DNA of 64,000 nucleotides from Heliocidaris erythrogramma (GCA_025617745.1 CM046863.1:57363829-57427828), one strand, 5' to 3'; counted from the first letter of the stretch, positions 11,017 to 22,179 are shown. Notes: a model not told the origin generated them from the sequence alone. Numbers and translations are program-made.

Positions 11017-11504
11017 GACAATGGTCAACTCTTTATAAGGAAATGCGAGCTATCTAATGAGATGACCATGAGGTTGTGGTCCTGCCTTAGATCTCTCACT
11101 CCAATGACCCAAGTCATTATCTCAGACTCCTCTCTCAGTTTCCCTCCATCTCCTCCTGAGCTTCCATCCGTCACAAAGCTGATAGCCAAGAGAGTGACGG
11201 CACAAAGCTACGAAGGTCTGTTCTCTTCTTTACCTGGCGTGGGAGAGATCGATATCACTATCGATGATGTAGGGAAAGCAGACGTATCTCAGATCCAGAC
11301 TGGTCTTCGTCGACGTCTGACGGGACAGGAGCTCACGCGCATCAGGCTTACAGCACCCGATACACGAGAGACGATGAGGGACATGGGTCTTCTGATCGGG
11401 GACAAGGTGATATTGTCAGGGGTAGTATCCGGACCGGAGGAGAAATTAATTGGTCTTGTCGAGCCTTTGACACGTTTGATATCATCTAGTTTGTATAGAG
11501 AACA
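11017..11504 (+). CDS. LRR-like exon, copy 1 (488 nt)
   Basis: This is one internal exon of a probable leucine-rich-repeat receptor or NLR-type gene. The splice acceptor is ..TTATTCCAG and the donor is the consensus GTAAGT at 11505. The frame is open throughout (162 codons plus 2 nt). Repeating LxxLxIxDSSL-type strand and turn phrases (IISDSSLSF, EIDITIDDV) suggest leucine-rich repeats. Compared with copies 2 and 3 it lacks 18 nt (six codons, in frame) in the middle. The 2-nt overhang CA is completed to a Gln codon by a G at the start of a downstream 40-nt exon. An ATG upstream of the acceptor is intronic, so no start is claimed. The NLR assignment rests on general resemblance; no NACHT, TIR or death domain is in the window. 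Confidence 0.7.
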
Positions 11505-11924
11505 GTAAGTAATAACTACTTTTTTTTCAAAGCTCATTTTATTACTTCCATTTTCAAATAACCTCTTTACAAATAATCAAGGTCAAATAAGATAGACATC
11601 TATAAATCCACATGCCAGAAATAATATTATGCAAACTTATATGATTACATTTATTGAAACAAATTAACTATTGACAATGAGTCAAACATAACATTGTATA
11701 AGCCCTGTCATGCGCATGGTATTATTGAGTGGAAGTTTATATTTAAAGCATTTAAAAGAGTGAACAAAAAAAAAAAGAAGAAAAGGAAAATCGATTCAAA
11801 ATTTCTCGCATCAATCGCGGGTTTCCCCTATTATCAGCACGCCTTTGTGTGTGTTCTTGTTCATGTTTATAAGCCATGCATTTGAAATGAAATTGGCATC
11901 ATAATTACTTTTTTGGTCACAAGT
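11505..11924 (+). other. Intron sequence of duplicated exon unit
   Basis: This matches the sequence after copy 2 (29715-30270), including the TTGATTCAAT/TTTCTCGCATC block, so the intron was duplicated with the exon. Nothing is coding. Confidence 0.6.
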
Positions 11925-11930
11925 CTCTAT

Positions 11931-12268
11931 AATAATAATACCTAGCATTTATAAAGCGCCTTTCCCAAGTACTGGCTCAAAGCGCTAGATATATATTATT
12001 ACCCCGGTCATTGGATTCTGGCACGCCCGCACACAGTGTATGCACATTCTCCACTCCCTGGGGAGCATTCCAGCCAGTCGCCTGTTAAGCGCACACACAT
12101 GCTAAGCAAAGGACATTAACTTTCGCCATCGGATACCCATTTAACACCTGGGTGGAGAGTGGCAAATGTAGATTAACGTCTTGCCAAATGACGCTAGTGC
12201 TGCGGTGGGATTCGAACCCCGGACCTTGTGGTTCACAGTCCGGGGACTTATCCACTGATCCAAAACAC
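11931..12268 (-). mobile_element. tRNA-derived SINE
   Basis: On the minus strand the head contains an A-box-like TGGATCAGTGG and a B box GGTTCGAATCC, as in a pol III tRNA promoter. The body continues to an AGCGCTTTGAGCC-type region and an (ATT)n-like tail. CTCTAT occurs at both edges (11925-11930, 12269-12274) as a short target duplication. The paralogous intron near 30270 lacks the insert, a natural empty site. No protein is encoded; mobilisation would depend on a LINE elsewhere. Confidence 0.85.
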
Positions 12269-12539
12269 CTCTATGATTATTAAAGATTTTTATTGGGTGT
12301 AATTATGTTTCATATGACAAAGGACCAGTAAGGTACAAAATATCCCACCAAAATAGGTATAAAAACACTCGCAGGAAAACAAACACACACACACACACAA
12401 AGAAAAAAACCTTTACCAAGTTTGGAAAAGATAAGAGATGATTCTGTTCAAGTTATAAAAAGAAATAAATTAGCTCAGATTTTCATTATATTACAATGGG
12501 CATGATGTGCAATTCTGAAGTATGACCACAAGGCGTAGC

Positions 12540-13120
12540 CAGGATTTCATTTTAGGGGGCGGTTGTGGGGCACGCGAAGACTGGTGATGAGCACGCAAAG
12601 CGTGCTCTCCAGGGGGTGTGTGCAGGGAGTTTCCCCCTCCCGCGCGTAGCGAGAAAGCTCTTACGTTTTACAGAAAATCTGAAAGATAACGGCTCATAGC
12701 AAACAATCTTTTTTTAGGCGGAAAGTTATAGTTCGACACCCTGCCTGCTTTTTCACTTATTTGGACGTAATAATGCACTGTATGTTACAGGGGTGGGTGC
12801 AGGGAGGGGGAGTTTCCCCCTTCCCGCGCGAAGCGCGAAAGCTCTGATGTTTTAGCACCCTTTATTTAGGCGGAATGTTAGTTCGACGCCTTGGCTGCTT
12901 TTCAGTTATTTGGACGCCATACTGCATGTGTGTAACAGGGGTGGGTGAAGGAAAGGGGAGCTTCCCCCTTCCCGCGCGAAGTGCAAAAGATTTGACATTT
13001 TAGCAAATTTGAGAGAATAATAACGGCTTGGAGCAAACAATTTTTGTTGGCGGAAAGTTATAGTTCGACGCCCAGACCGCTTTTCAATTACATGTGTTTG
13101 GACGCAACAGTTCATATGCG
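12540..13120. repeat. Three ~190-bp subterminal repeats of the hAT-like unit
   Basis: Three direct copies contain a TTTCCCCC..CCGCGCG block, a TTTTAGCA block, a GGCGGAAAGTTATAGTTCGAC block and a TTATTTGGACG block. A related copy in the same orientation lies near the right end at 27915-27985, tying both ends to one element family. Confidence 0.7.
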
Positions 13121-13473
13121 AGGGAGCGAAAGATTTGCATTTGACCACCGAAGTTGAGCAGTAGAGAAAATCGAATTTTATACATTTATAAACGGTTTTC
13201 TATTCACTCACTTCTACAATCGGGAGCAGAACTAACGAAAACCCTATAGGCTTCAGAAAGAGTCGATATATTTTGCATGGCGACCTGAAGTTGAGATTTC
13301 TTTCAAAAGTTGAACCTTTGCAGATGCTGTTTTATACACTTTATCCTATATTGGGAGCGCAATATTTAGCAGGACACATATGAAACTAATAGATTGGAAG
13401 AGGTTCATCGTGGTGAAGAATAATTGAAGAGAGTTAATCAGTTGTCTCGCGATGTGCAAACGTAAACATAGGT
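13121..13473. other. Remainder of hAT-like left arm / Penelope 3' flank
   Basis: No coding frame is recognisable. The junction between hAT-like DNA and the 3' end of the Penelope-like element lies somewhere in this stretch and could not be fixed. Confidence 0.4.
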
Positions 13474-13516
13474 AGTCTGACGTTTCGGATGCTATATACT
13501 GCTAGCCTTAGTCATA
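13474..13516 (-). ncRNA. Possible decayed hammerhead-ribozyme motif of Penelope-like element
   Basis: On the minus strand, just past the ORF end, a GCTA/TAGC stem with an 8-base loop is followed by CCGAAACGTC, resembling stem II plus the GAAAC core of hammerhead ribozymes known in Penelope-like terminal repeats. The expected CTGATGA core is replaced by a related but altered word (CTATGACTAAGG), so activity is unlikely. This is a weak call. Confidence 0.25.
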
Positions 13517-15208
13517 GAGCCGAGATCACGCTGAGCGGGTCTTAAATAGCCCGGAGCGGCCGGATATACGCACGGACCACTCGCGCTGTGATTGATCGCT
13601 GCCGTTGACCAATCACCGGACGCGGCATTGTTCCCTGCCGTGTCGGCGCTGTGATTGGTCGCTGCCGTTGACCAATCACCGGGCGCGGCGTTGTTCCCTG
13701 CCGTGTCGGCGGGGGGCGCGCTATCCTTGGCCGGTTCTAACCGGTTAGCTGCGTTGCGCTGAATAGCAGATAGCCATTCGTTAGGGATGTCAATGCCGTT
13801 ATCCCTGTTAATGTTATTCGAGTGCAATCGGATTTGAATAGCTTCTGTCACCCGGCGCGTGTACCAATGCTTGTCCTGCGCAACGCAACTGATATTATCC
13901 CAGCCGGGATAGTGCTCGGCAGTCCAAGCATGCTCAGCAACAGCCGAGCTATCAGTGCGTCCGAGGCGAACATCCCGGCGATGTTCATGCATGCGCTCCC
14001 CGACGGGTCTACCAGTCTCGCCAATATAAACCTTGTCACAGGTCGAACATGGGATCTTGTAGACAACTCCATCGCGCCTATTCGGGAGGACAGGGTCCTT
14101 CGGGTGGACCAGCTGGCTGCGAATAGTTGTGTCGGACTTAAACACAACGCGAATATCATGCTTTTCCAAGCGCCGGCGGAGTAGGTGCGCAATGTTATCA
14201 ACATACGGGAGAACAATGGTGGACTTGAAACGGCCAGGTTCCTCGGGAGTTGTGTGCTTCTTCCGGGAGGCGCGATTCACAAATGACTCGGGATAGCCAT
14301 TGGCAATGAGCGCTGAGGAGACGTGTTGCTTCTCTATCGCTGTGCATTGGGGTTTGGACACGATTCGTGAGGCTCTTTCGTAGAGACACTTCACTACCCC
14401 GCGCTTGACGGACTTCGGATGATGCGAATCAAAAGCCAAATACTGATCGGTATGCGTGGGCTTCCTGTATACGGTAGAAGTCAAACGGCCTTCAGTGTCG
14501 CGGTGCACCATGGTATCAAGAAAGGCGATGCGCTTGTCCCTTTCTGTCTCCATAGTAAAACGGATAGAGGGCTGCTGCGCGTTCATGTGCTCGAGTAGAT
14601 CATTGGCGGATGATCTAGAGGTGATGATGAAAGTATCATCAACGTAGCGCTTCCACACCCTCGGGGCGCAATCGGGTGGGCAGATCTCCAGCGCGCGTTC
14701 CTCAAATGACTCCATGTAGAGATTAGCAATGACAGCGGAAACCGGACTGCCCATTGCCGCTCCCTCCTGCTGCTCATAGAAATCACCGTTATACATGAAG
14801 TAAGTCGAATGCAGCACAAACTTCAGCAGGTCAACTATCTTCGCCGGTGATAGTTGAGTGCGTTCGGACAAAGATGCATCAGAGCTAAGTTTGAGAAGGG
14901 CGGCGTCACATGCGACATTGATGGGTACGTTTGTGAATAAGGATACCACATCGAATGAGACCATAACTTCGTGGTCAAGTATGGTCTCGCTGCGCAGGAA
15001 ATCAACGAAGGTTACGGACGGCGTGCTCGGATAAACCGACTAGAGGCGCGAGAATATCGGCGAGGAACTTCGAAGTGTTATAAGCAAAAGAGCCAACGCA
15101 TGATACAATAGGGCGCAACGGGATATCAGGCTTGTGGATCTTTGGAAGTCCATAGATCCTCGGCGGCTGTTTCTGCGCAGGTCTCAAACGGCGGTAAACA
15201 GAATCGTC
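13492..15208 (-). pseudogene. Penelope-like element RT and GIY-YIG endonuclease (3' two-thirds)
   Basis: This encodes most of the reverse transcriptase plus a C-terminal GIY-YIG nuclease that nicks the target for priming. The 490-codon frame (14964-13492) holds the FDVVSLFTNVP motif, GSPVS, YVDD at its residues 107-110, and the endonuclease with GVVY (299-302), YIG (313-315), R319, H345 and E374. Upstream, 15187-15002 carries the conserved PRIYGLPKIHKP block. A 1-nt frameshift near 15015 separates the two parts. The N-terminal portion lies beyond an 11.3-kb insertion at 26544-27004; removing the insertion with one TA copy rejoins the frame. The C-terminus includes a 57- to 60-bp duplication (13585-13710). 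The element is disabled by the insertion and the frameshift. Confidence 0.9.
13585..13710 (-). repeat. Two-copy tandem repeat in Penelope C-terminal region
   Basis: The phrase containing GCTGCCGTTGACCAATCACC occurs twice in tandem and keeps the frame, giving a repeated GDWSTAA.NHSA segment downstream of the endonuclease. Confidence 0.85.
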
Positions 15209-15210
15209 TA

Positions 15211-15390
15211 CACTGTAAAAAATTGCTGTAACTTGTACAGTAAATTACAGTAATTTACAACGGTAAAATACTGTAACAGTGATTTTACAGTAATTTACCA
15301 TATATTTTAGTCGGTTCACTGTAATTTACTGGAATCATCAGTGTTGTTTTATTCGGAGACAGATGTTACAGTAAATTGCTGTAATTGAGC
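15211..15390. repeat. ACAGTAATTTAC-rich left subterminal array
   Basis: Words such as TTACAGTAAATTACTG recur irregularly every 15-30 bases. They are matched in inverse orientation by the right-end arrays at 21400-21573 and 26340-26541, and may be binding sites for the mobilising enzyme. Confidence 0.75.
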
Positions 15391-15424
15391 ACGCGAAGTG
15401 CATTCTGGGATACACAACGTCACA

Positions 15425-15574
15425 CGCGCATGCGCACCACGCGCGGCCGGCCGGCGCGCGCGCGCGGCGCGGAGCATAAATTTATGCAGAATTTTCGGTG
15501 CCTGAAGAAGCTATGATTGCCAGTTGTTTTGGGAAATCATGTTCATAAATCACCGGTCAAGTGCATATTCCCTG
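15425..15574 (+). promoter_or_regulatory. Possible promoter and first exon of the element-borne gene
   Basis: A CG-rich run (GCGCGCGCGCG, 15450-15470) precedes a TATA-like CATAAATTTA at 15474-15483. About 90 bases later comes a consensus donor CTG|GTAAGT at 15575. This would be a mostly untranslated first exon of the gene at 16320-19469. No transcript evidence is available. Confidence 0.35.
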
Positions 15575-16674
15575 GTAAGTGGTGATGTGTTATTATCTGT
15601 GGATCATTCTGATATGGAAATTGTGTTTCTATCTTTTCCCAATATTATGTAGGCCTAATCTTTATTTGACAATCAATTCATCGTCGACTCACATCGCACA
15701 AAGTCGCAGTTCTGCGTTGCCTACGGAAGATGTGTGTGTTAATGTGTGTTGTGCAAGATCAAGCGCAAGCTAGATTCAGACTGGTTTTAATATAATTTGA
15801 ATGCTCATAATTAACACAAGACCTAGGGGCAGGCGTAGCTGATCCAGACCATAATATTCTAATGTTAGGACCAGTTTAAATTAAGGAGGCATGATCGGTT
15901 ATTACTTTAGCTGTCATGTTATTGTTAGTCCCGTATGTTGTGATTTCTGTAGTCTACACAAATTTCAGTAGGCCTATACGTGACTGCTCCATGGGCCTCC
16001 CTGCCTAGGCCCTGGCTTATACTAGGCGTAGGCGTGCATCCAGGCCTCACACCCTGTCCCCACACATAGGGACATTGCATACTTTGTGTGTACAAAGATT
16101 TAAAGAAATGAGCTCCTGCCTGGCCCTCATGATGGACAGTTGAACTTTGCAGCTAAATATTACTTTTCTGAAACCAGGTTTTGTAGATAAAAATAAATCA
16201 TTCAATGATATGAGTATCATTATCATGGGAGTGATTTTACTGTTAGACTTAGTTACCTAAAAATGAAAAGCTAAAATACTGGTGTTGACATTACTTCAAC
16301 CCTTTTGAAGGCATTTCAGGAGAAGCAGTGTCTGGCAAAGAGGATGTCAACTTGCACGAGTCTTGCGAGGACTGCAGAGCCTGTTCAAAGAGAAGGACGA
16401 TGCCCTCTTCCTCCGTAGGAATGTAAGATTTAATAATTACATTTTATTCTTAACCAAAAAATGCAAAAATATTTTGCATTATATCCCTCACCGTAAGATT
16501 GTTGCATTAGGAGTGTACACAACAAGAAAATTAATAGTTTTACTAGAAAAGCTGTTTCATGCTGACGTCATCTAATAGTTCATTTTCCCCCATCAATATA
16601 GGGAAAAAGTGAACTACATGTATTTGTTGACGTCAGTGGGAAAATATGAACCATTCGTTTTTCGTGTCAGCCTC

Positions 16675-16692
16675 CCCCCCCCCCCCCCCCCC
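16675..16692. repeat. Poly-C tract
   Basis: A run of C sits between exons of the element-borne gene. Confidence 0.9.
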
Positions 16693-17252
16693 AATCGACT
16701 CACAACGCGAAGGAAAAAAAAATCGCTATCGTTTTCTACCTTAGAAAAAAAAAGATACTACTTTTGACATCTATTTACCATATTACTTTAATACCGATAT
16801 TGGCATATCGATTTGCAATATACAATCGAGTTTCAAATCAGCCGATTTTGTTAGTAAACTCAAAACGGTGGCGTCCAGCAGTTACAAGAATGACGGCAAC
16901 AATTCAAGATTCCAATAATATAATGACGAGGAATTAATGGATTTTATCAACTTAACTGGCAGCCTGAACATTCAGAAACAAATCAAGTTTGCTGTGTCCG
17001 GATATCGTGATTTTTTTTGCTCAAATTTGATGATGTAAGGAACAATGACATTCACGTGAAATCAATCAATTCTGTGCTTGCAAGATTCTATGCTGGTGCC
17101 CGTACAAAAACTGACCAGTGCATAGTACATGTATCCATGCAGTCAATTAGATTCGGATTGTAGCGACATTTTCAGAAATCTTTCAAAAATGACATAATCC
17201 ATGATCCTTCTTAAATGTGGTGAGGGATATACAATGACTCATTCTCGGAACA

Positions 17253-17363
17253 AGCTGGAACTATTCGCACTCAGGAACACCAAATAGTACTATTCTCTCT
17301 CTGGCCGATGGACCTCGGAGAATAGTACTGTTTGACGTTCCTTTGATGCGAATAGTTTCAGCT
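17253..17363. repeat. Small hairpin element (111 bp)
   Basis: The arms AGCTGGAACTATTCGCA and AGCTGAAACTATTCGCA (inverted) extend for about 45 bases through AGTACTATTCTC, with a short loop centred near 17310. It looks like a miniature foldback MITE in an intron. Confidence 0.7.
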
Positions 17364-17474
17364 AGGGCCTCGGGAGACTGACATGTATATTTGTATAATA
17401 TTAGTCTGGGATGCAAAAATTAGGAATTTGATTGTTGCTTTCATACCAATCACTCTGCACTTTGTGAAAAATGC

Positions 17475-17636
17475 CAGGCGCGGATCCAGAGGGGGGCGCA
17501 AGGGGCGTGCCCCCCTGTTTTGTCTGACAAAGTACATGTATGCCCCAGGACCCCCTAGATGGCCGTATGGCTTCGTCAAACGGAGGGTTCCTCAGTGTGC
17601 GCCCCCCCCCTTCTGAAAATCCTGTATCCGCCCCTG
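17475..17636. mobile_element. G/C-rich MITE (CAGGGGCGGAT ends), copy 2
   Basis: The left end is CAGGCGCGGATCCAG and the right end, read inward, is CAGGGGCGGATACAGG. The core matches copies 1 and 3. AATGC flanks both sides, a candidate 5-bp target duplication. It lies in an intron of the element-borne gene. Confidence 0.8.
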
Positions 17637-18455
17637 AATGCTCTCTTTATTTGAAAAATCATCTTGCCAGCTAGTGCATTGGATTGTACCAGAGTTTGAG
17701 CCTAAAATATCAATTCTCAAAACTCTCATCCTTTTCTTTGTGGAACTCTTCCTTGGACCTCTTTTTCCTTTGGGGGGGGGGGGGCGTGTTTTGGGGGGTA
17801 GCCAAAATAAATCAATCAATTGCCTTGCTGCCCATCCAAGTATTATGCAAGTACATAATGAATAACTGAAAATCAACTCAAGATTGGAAAGGACCTTCAA
17901 ACTTTGGGACTATATTTGAATTGTAATCAATCAAATGACACTTTAGAGGTGAATCTAATGTGTAATGGTAACAGAAACATTTTATTTTCATATTATCCTT
18001 TCCTTTATACACCCTTAATTTTCAGGTGACTGCTACTGCAGAGGACATTGAGAGAGGTAGAGAGGCAGTTGAAAGTGAATCACCGAAGCTGGTCATCCAA
18101 GGTGCATTATGACCTCAATCATTTGTTGATTGAATATCTTTGTGGAATGATATAATATGGACATTTTAAAAATTCTCAAATTTTGGTGTAGGCCAAAGTC
18201 TGTACAGATTATATGTCAAATTTCTTAACCAGACTTGTAGTTCATATATATATACATCATACACTTTCAGCCTGTTGGGTTTGCCATGTTTTAAAGTTTG
18301 TAATTCATTTCAAACTATAACATAATTGAATACCTCGTGATTCTAACCGAATGGTAAAAACAAAAGACGAAGAAAAGGGCAAAAAACATTAAAAATGTAC
18401 TTTTCATTTTGTGCTCTTTTCCTGTGATATTTCCCAAACTGATATTGGGTATTGG

Positions 18456-18476
18456 GGGGGGGGGGGGGGGGGGGGG
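18456..18476. repeat. Poly-G tract
   Basis: A long G run lies upstream of the 18699 exon; its length may be unreliable in assembly. Confidence 0.9.
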
Positions 18477-18942
18477 AGAGGAGGAAGGAAGAAAAATCTG
18501 GGGCCTGTAACATAAAAGATTCAATAAATCTTACGATAAATATCGTGAGTCGATGGAAAACCATGTACTAAAGAGTTACTATTGATTGTATCTTTTTATG
18601 TTTTTTTTACTCATTATGTGCATTGTGTCAGAGATGTTCCCATCAGCCAGTCCAATGAAGGTCATAATGATTAAATGTCTATTATTTTTGTTTGGTAGAG
18701 GATCCCCTTGCCTCAGCATAGTCCAGATGGATGGTCCTTGTGGAAACCTCAGCCATTGGTCGATCTACACCAGCTGATGAAGTCTTCATTTGTGGGGTAG
18801 CATATCTTTTTGCCTCTTACTACAATCTGAACCTGGAGTATCAGTGCACCGCATCAACAACACTGGAATTCATTCAGAGGTACAACATGGCATGCAAAAT
18901 TCAGAAGCATAGATTATCTGATCTCGATTTATTTTTAGTGTA

Positions 18943-19105
18943 CAGTGGAAACTCGTTATAATGAGGTCCTTGGGACCATGAAAAATTACCTTGTTATATC
19001 AGGGTAAAAAGACAAAAGAATACAAAGTGCTGGGACCAGCAAATTTACCCTGTTATATATCAGGATTATTGTTATATCAGATCTCATTTTAACGAGTTTC
19101 AACTG
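18943..19105. mobile_element. TA-flanked MITE (CAGTGGAAACTCGTTATA), copy 1
   Basis: The left end is CAGTGGAAACTCGTTATAA and the right end is the inverse, CAGTTGAAACTCGTTAAAA. TA lies on each side (18941-18942, 19106-19107). A second member is at 61234-61407. The TA target suggests mobilisation by a Tc1/mariner-type transposase. Confidence 0.8.
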
Positions 19106-19469
19106 TACCATACATTATATGTTTGGTCATCCGTTCATTCGTCCTGTTTTCATTCTCGCGATAACTGAAGAATCATTTGATGGCTCAGATTAGATGTAAA
19201 GCTGTCGTGATGGAGCCATAATTTATAATTAATGTTGGACAAATTTCAGTAGAGGTTTGCTGATAATGATTCCCTTATTTATAAAAAAAACTCAACAAGC
19301 ATTCATTTTAATTTTGAAACTAATCTATTTCGGTAATATCCTACTACCATTTTCTTTCTCTCTGTCTCTCAGATGTCTTTTTGGAATTAGTCCTGATTGG
19401 TCCAAGAGCCAAGGATCTAAGAGGCAGCAGTGCAACTTGAAGATGTTTCATCATAAGCCGATATGCTGA

Positions 19470-19836
19470 TTTTCAGTTGGTATAATGCTTAAACAGTGGA
19501 TGTCGCCAGTTGTTAGGTCGTCATGAATATCAAGTGCCTGCTTTGAACAATCACACACTTGCTTGTATGTCTTTCCCAACAGTGCAGATTTCAATCTGAT
19601 TTCAGCAGTGTTGTTGTTCTTCCAAAGTCCAATATTTAAACTTTTTCTTTTTTTAAATTTGAATAAGTAGAAATTACACGTGGTCAGTATTGCAGTATTA
19701 GAAATAATTTACCATTTACAATTGTGTGTATTTGGCGATTTAATGTTTATTGGGTAATTCAATGACACATTTTAACCCTTAAAGAGCCTGGTGAATTTCT
19801 AGTTTTGTTAGAGCCGGGCGGGGGGGGGGGGGGGGT

Positions 19837-19869
<33 letters not shown>

Positions 19870-20540
19870 CAACATTAGGGCATGGAAAAGAGTTATGAAA
19901 CGTTGTGACAAGAGGTTTTCGCCTTTCAGACATATCGTGTAAATGCTTTTTAGGGTTAACATTATGGTTAATCAATTGAAAAAATTTTAAAAACTGTGAG
20001 TTGTGTACTGCATCGTATGCCTTTGTGCATCAAGATATGTACATGTATATATTTTCACAATTTAATGTTTACAAGTACTTTGCATTTTAGTATATTGGCA
20101 TGTTGTATAAAATAAGTAATTTTTTAAATGTATCCAGGGGCTATTTCTAATTTCGTCAAAGGAATGACTAATTTCTTCTGTATCTCATGAAACATTTAAT
20201 AATGCAAAATTTATTTGAGTTTATTCAATTTTAATGCAATGGCCATTATTTGTGAGGAAAATTTCTTTAATGTATTTATATTTCAACAATTTAAATGTTT
20301 ATTTGGCATTTCAATATATTTGCATGTTTGTATAATATAAGTAAATAAGGTTTCCTGATTCAAAAATGAAATTTTAAAAGAAATTGACATACACTTGTTG
20401 ACATTTACTTGTCTACATTTAAGTACTCATGTGAAGTTCACTTAAAAATTTGTTTTTCTTCTTGTAGAAGCATTGTCTTCAGGTTGCCATGGAGCAAGCA
20501 TGTTGTGTGTTACTACAGATATACGGTATGGATGTAAGTA
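19470..20540. other. 3' flank of element-borne gene; AT-rich
   Basis: The stretch contains a very long G tract (about 19818-19868, broken once by T) and two similar ATTTAATGTTTA-type segments (20060 and 20290). No gene is seen. A CTTGTAG acceptor-like site at 20468 has no clear exon. Confidence 0.45.
19818..19868. repeat. About 50-bp poly-G tract
   Basis: This is the longest G homopolymer in the window, interrupted once by GTGG. It is a candidate G-quadruplex and a likely sequencing problem. Confidence 0.9.
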
Positions 20541-21025
20541 GGGGTAGGCTATACAGGGCGATACAAATGGTGATGTTTCAAATCAATTTAGTCTCGTGCT
20601 TATTTTGATGCAGTTTGATCTCCTGACCATTTTGACACCAAATTTATGGAAATTGGCAAAAAAAATGAGAAGGTGCCACCAAAAAAAAAATTATTTCTGT
20701 GAGGAGGGTCTTATATTTTCATATTTGACATTGCGAGGCCATAATATATGCGTGGTTCAGTAATTTATTCAGAAGTTCAGCAGCAATGCACAATGGTGGG
20801 CACATTGGTATTGTTCTGAATAAACTACCGAACCACACATATCTGATGGCCTTGGGTTGTCAAATATGGAAAAGACCTCCTCACCGAAAAAGTTTTTGGG
20901 GCGGCACCTTCTCAATTCAGGCTGCTTTTCATAAAATTGGTGTCAAAACGCTCAGGAGATCAAACTGCATCAAATAAGCATCAGACTAAATTGATTTGAA
21001 ACATCACCATTTTATAGCCCACCCC
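20541..21025. mobile_element. Near-palindromic 485-bp MITE (GGGGTAGGCTATA ends)
   Basis: Two ~220-base arms mirror each other around about 20785: GGTGATGTTTCAAATCAATT on the left is matched by its inverse on the right, as are the GAAGGTGCC and GTCAAAT blocks. TA lies at both edges (20539-20540, 21026-21027). Non-coding hairpin MITE. Confidence 0.85.
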
Positions 21026-21399
21026 TAATGTACGAAAAAGAGAGTCAGTGTGTGAATTTCATCCAGTGCTTCTCCATGGCCAGCTGAGACATGCCCTCCC
21101 AGAAGGAAGTTCTCTTTATTCAGAGTTGTTTCAAAGAAAAATGAAAATTTGACATTTCAGGCACAAGTTGCATCGGTGAACAAGTGCTTTCTCTTGTATT
21201 TGATTCTAATGACTGTACATATGTACCATACTTCAGCATTCCATTTTGCAGTATGCATGTTACTCATTCTACTTGCAGGCATTATTGCATCCTTTTACAA
21301 ATTGTACTATTCTTATGTGAAATAGGATATATTTCTATTGCATGTTAACACAATTATAGACTTTCAAAGTTTCATTCAAATGTTGTAAGTGTTTTTTTG
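21026..21399. other. AT-rich spacer in TA-flanked element
   Basis: No gene or repeat recognised between the hairpin MITE and the ACAGTAATTTAC array. Confidence 0.4.
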
Positions 21400-21573
21400 G
21401 TGTCAATTGCGTGATTTTAATGGTATTTTACTGTAAATGGGAAAAGTTTACAGTAATTTACTGTATGAATTCTACAGTACCTGGGGTAAATGGGGGAATT
21501 TTACAGCAAATTACTGTAGGAAATATACAGTACATCACTGTAATGTAACCAAAATTTACAGTACATTACTGTA
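21400..21573. repeat. ACAGTAATTTAC-rich right subterminal array, outer piece
   Basis: This has the same word family as 15211-15390. It continues, after removal of the foldback insertion (21582-26331), directly into 26340-26541, so the two pieces were once one right-end array of about 375 bp. Confidence 0.7.
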
Positions 21574-21589
21574 ATTTTACCGGTTACAT

Positions 21590-22020
21590 GTCGTTTTTCC
21601 GAAGGTTCGTATTTCCGAAGGTTCGTTTTTCCGAAGGTTCATAATTCCGAAGGTTCGTTATTCCGAAGGTTCGTTACTCCGAAGGTTCGTTTTTCCGAAG
21701 GTTCGTTTTTCCGAAGGTTCTTTTTTCCGAAAATGAAATAGGGTTCATAATTCCGAAGGTTCGTATTTCCGAAAATGAAATGAGGTTCGTATTTCCGAAA
21801 ATGAAATAGGGTTCGTATTTCCGAAAATGAAAAAGGGTTCGTATTTCCGAAAATGAAAAAGGGTTCGTATTTCCGAAAATGAAAAAGGGTTCGTATTTCC
21901 GAAAATGAAAAAGGGTTCGTATTTCCGAAAATAAAATAGGGTTCGTATTTCCGAAAATGAAAAAGGGTTCGTATTTCCGAAAATGAAAAAGGGTTCGTAT
22001 TTCCGAAAATGAAAAAAGGT
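21590..22020. repeat. Left arm array of GGTTCGTATTTCCGAA units
   Basis: The outer half repeats a 16-bp unit (GGTTCGTATTTCCGAA) about nine times. The inner half repeats a 26-bp unit, the same 16 bases plus AATGAAAAAG, about ten times. Because 26 is not a multiple of three, the array cycles through all frames and yields spurious open frames with a 26-residue period. Confidence 0.95.
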
Positions 22021-22179
22021 TGTAAATTCAGAGAATACGGCGTCAATCCGTATTTCGGATAGGGAAGAGGGGAAAGACGGCCAAGTGTAAAGATATAAAG
22101 GTACTCAATAATCATAACAATGATGATAACAATTATAATAAAATCCAGAGAAATAGCCATTATATTATCGTAAATCCTA

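Larger units (their letters stand above)
16320..19469 (+). pseudogene. Degraded multi-exon gene inside the TA-flanked element
   Basis: Four exons splice in phase: 16320-16422 (acceptor TTTCAG, donor GTAAGA), 18026-18101 (TTTCAG, GTGCAT), 18699-18879 (GGTAG, GTACAA) and 19373-19469 (CTCAG to TGA). The joined frame of about 150 codons is open except for one in-frame TAG at 18719-18721. Residue patterns include LFKEKDDALFLRRN, a hydrophobic Phe/Tyr-rich stretch after TPADEVFICG, TLEFIQR and a basic SKSQGSKRQQ tail. It resembles, from memory only, the C-terminal part of uncharacterised multi-copy animal proteins sometimes labelled SAMD3-like; that should be searched. No transposase motif is visible. 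The N-terminal exons seem to be missing. It may be element cargo or an unrecognised mobility protein. Confidence 0.55.

Noticed and set aside
11916-12290. Possible functional tRNA gene at the SINE head
   Set aside because: A- and B-box words are present but it is joined to a SINE body and tail with target duplications.
13822-14184. 120-codon + frame and 122-codon second minus frame inside the Penelope RT/endonuclease
   Set aside because: Shadow frames of the GC-rich coding sequence.
21639-22160. 173-codon minus-strand frame with a FIFGNTNP/FSEIRT repeat; similar 304- and 157-codon + frames at 25513-26427
   Set aside because: Produced by the 26-bp arm array of the foldback element; the 26-residue period arises because 26 is not divisible by three. 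No coding signal.
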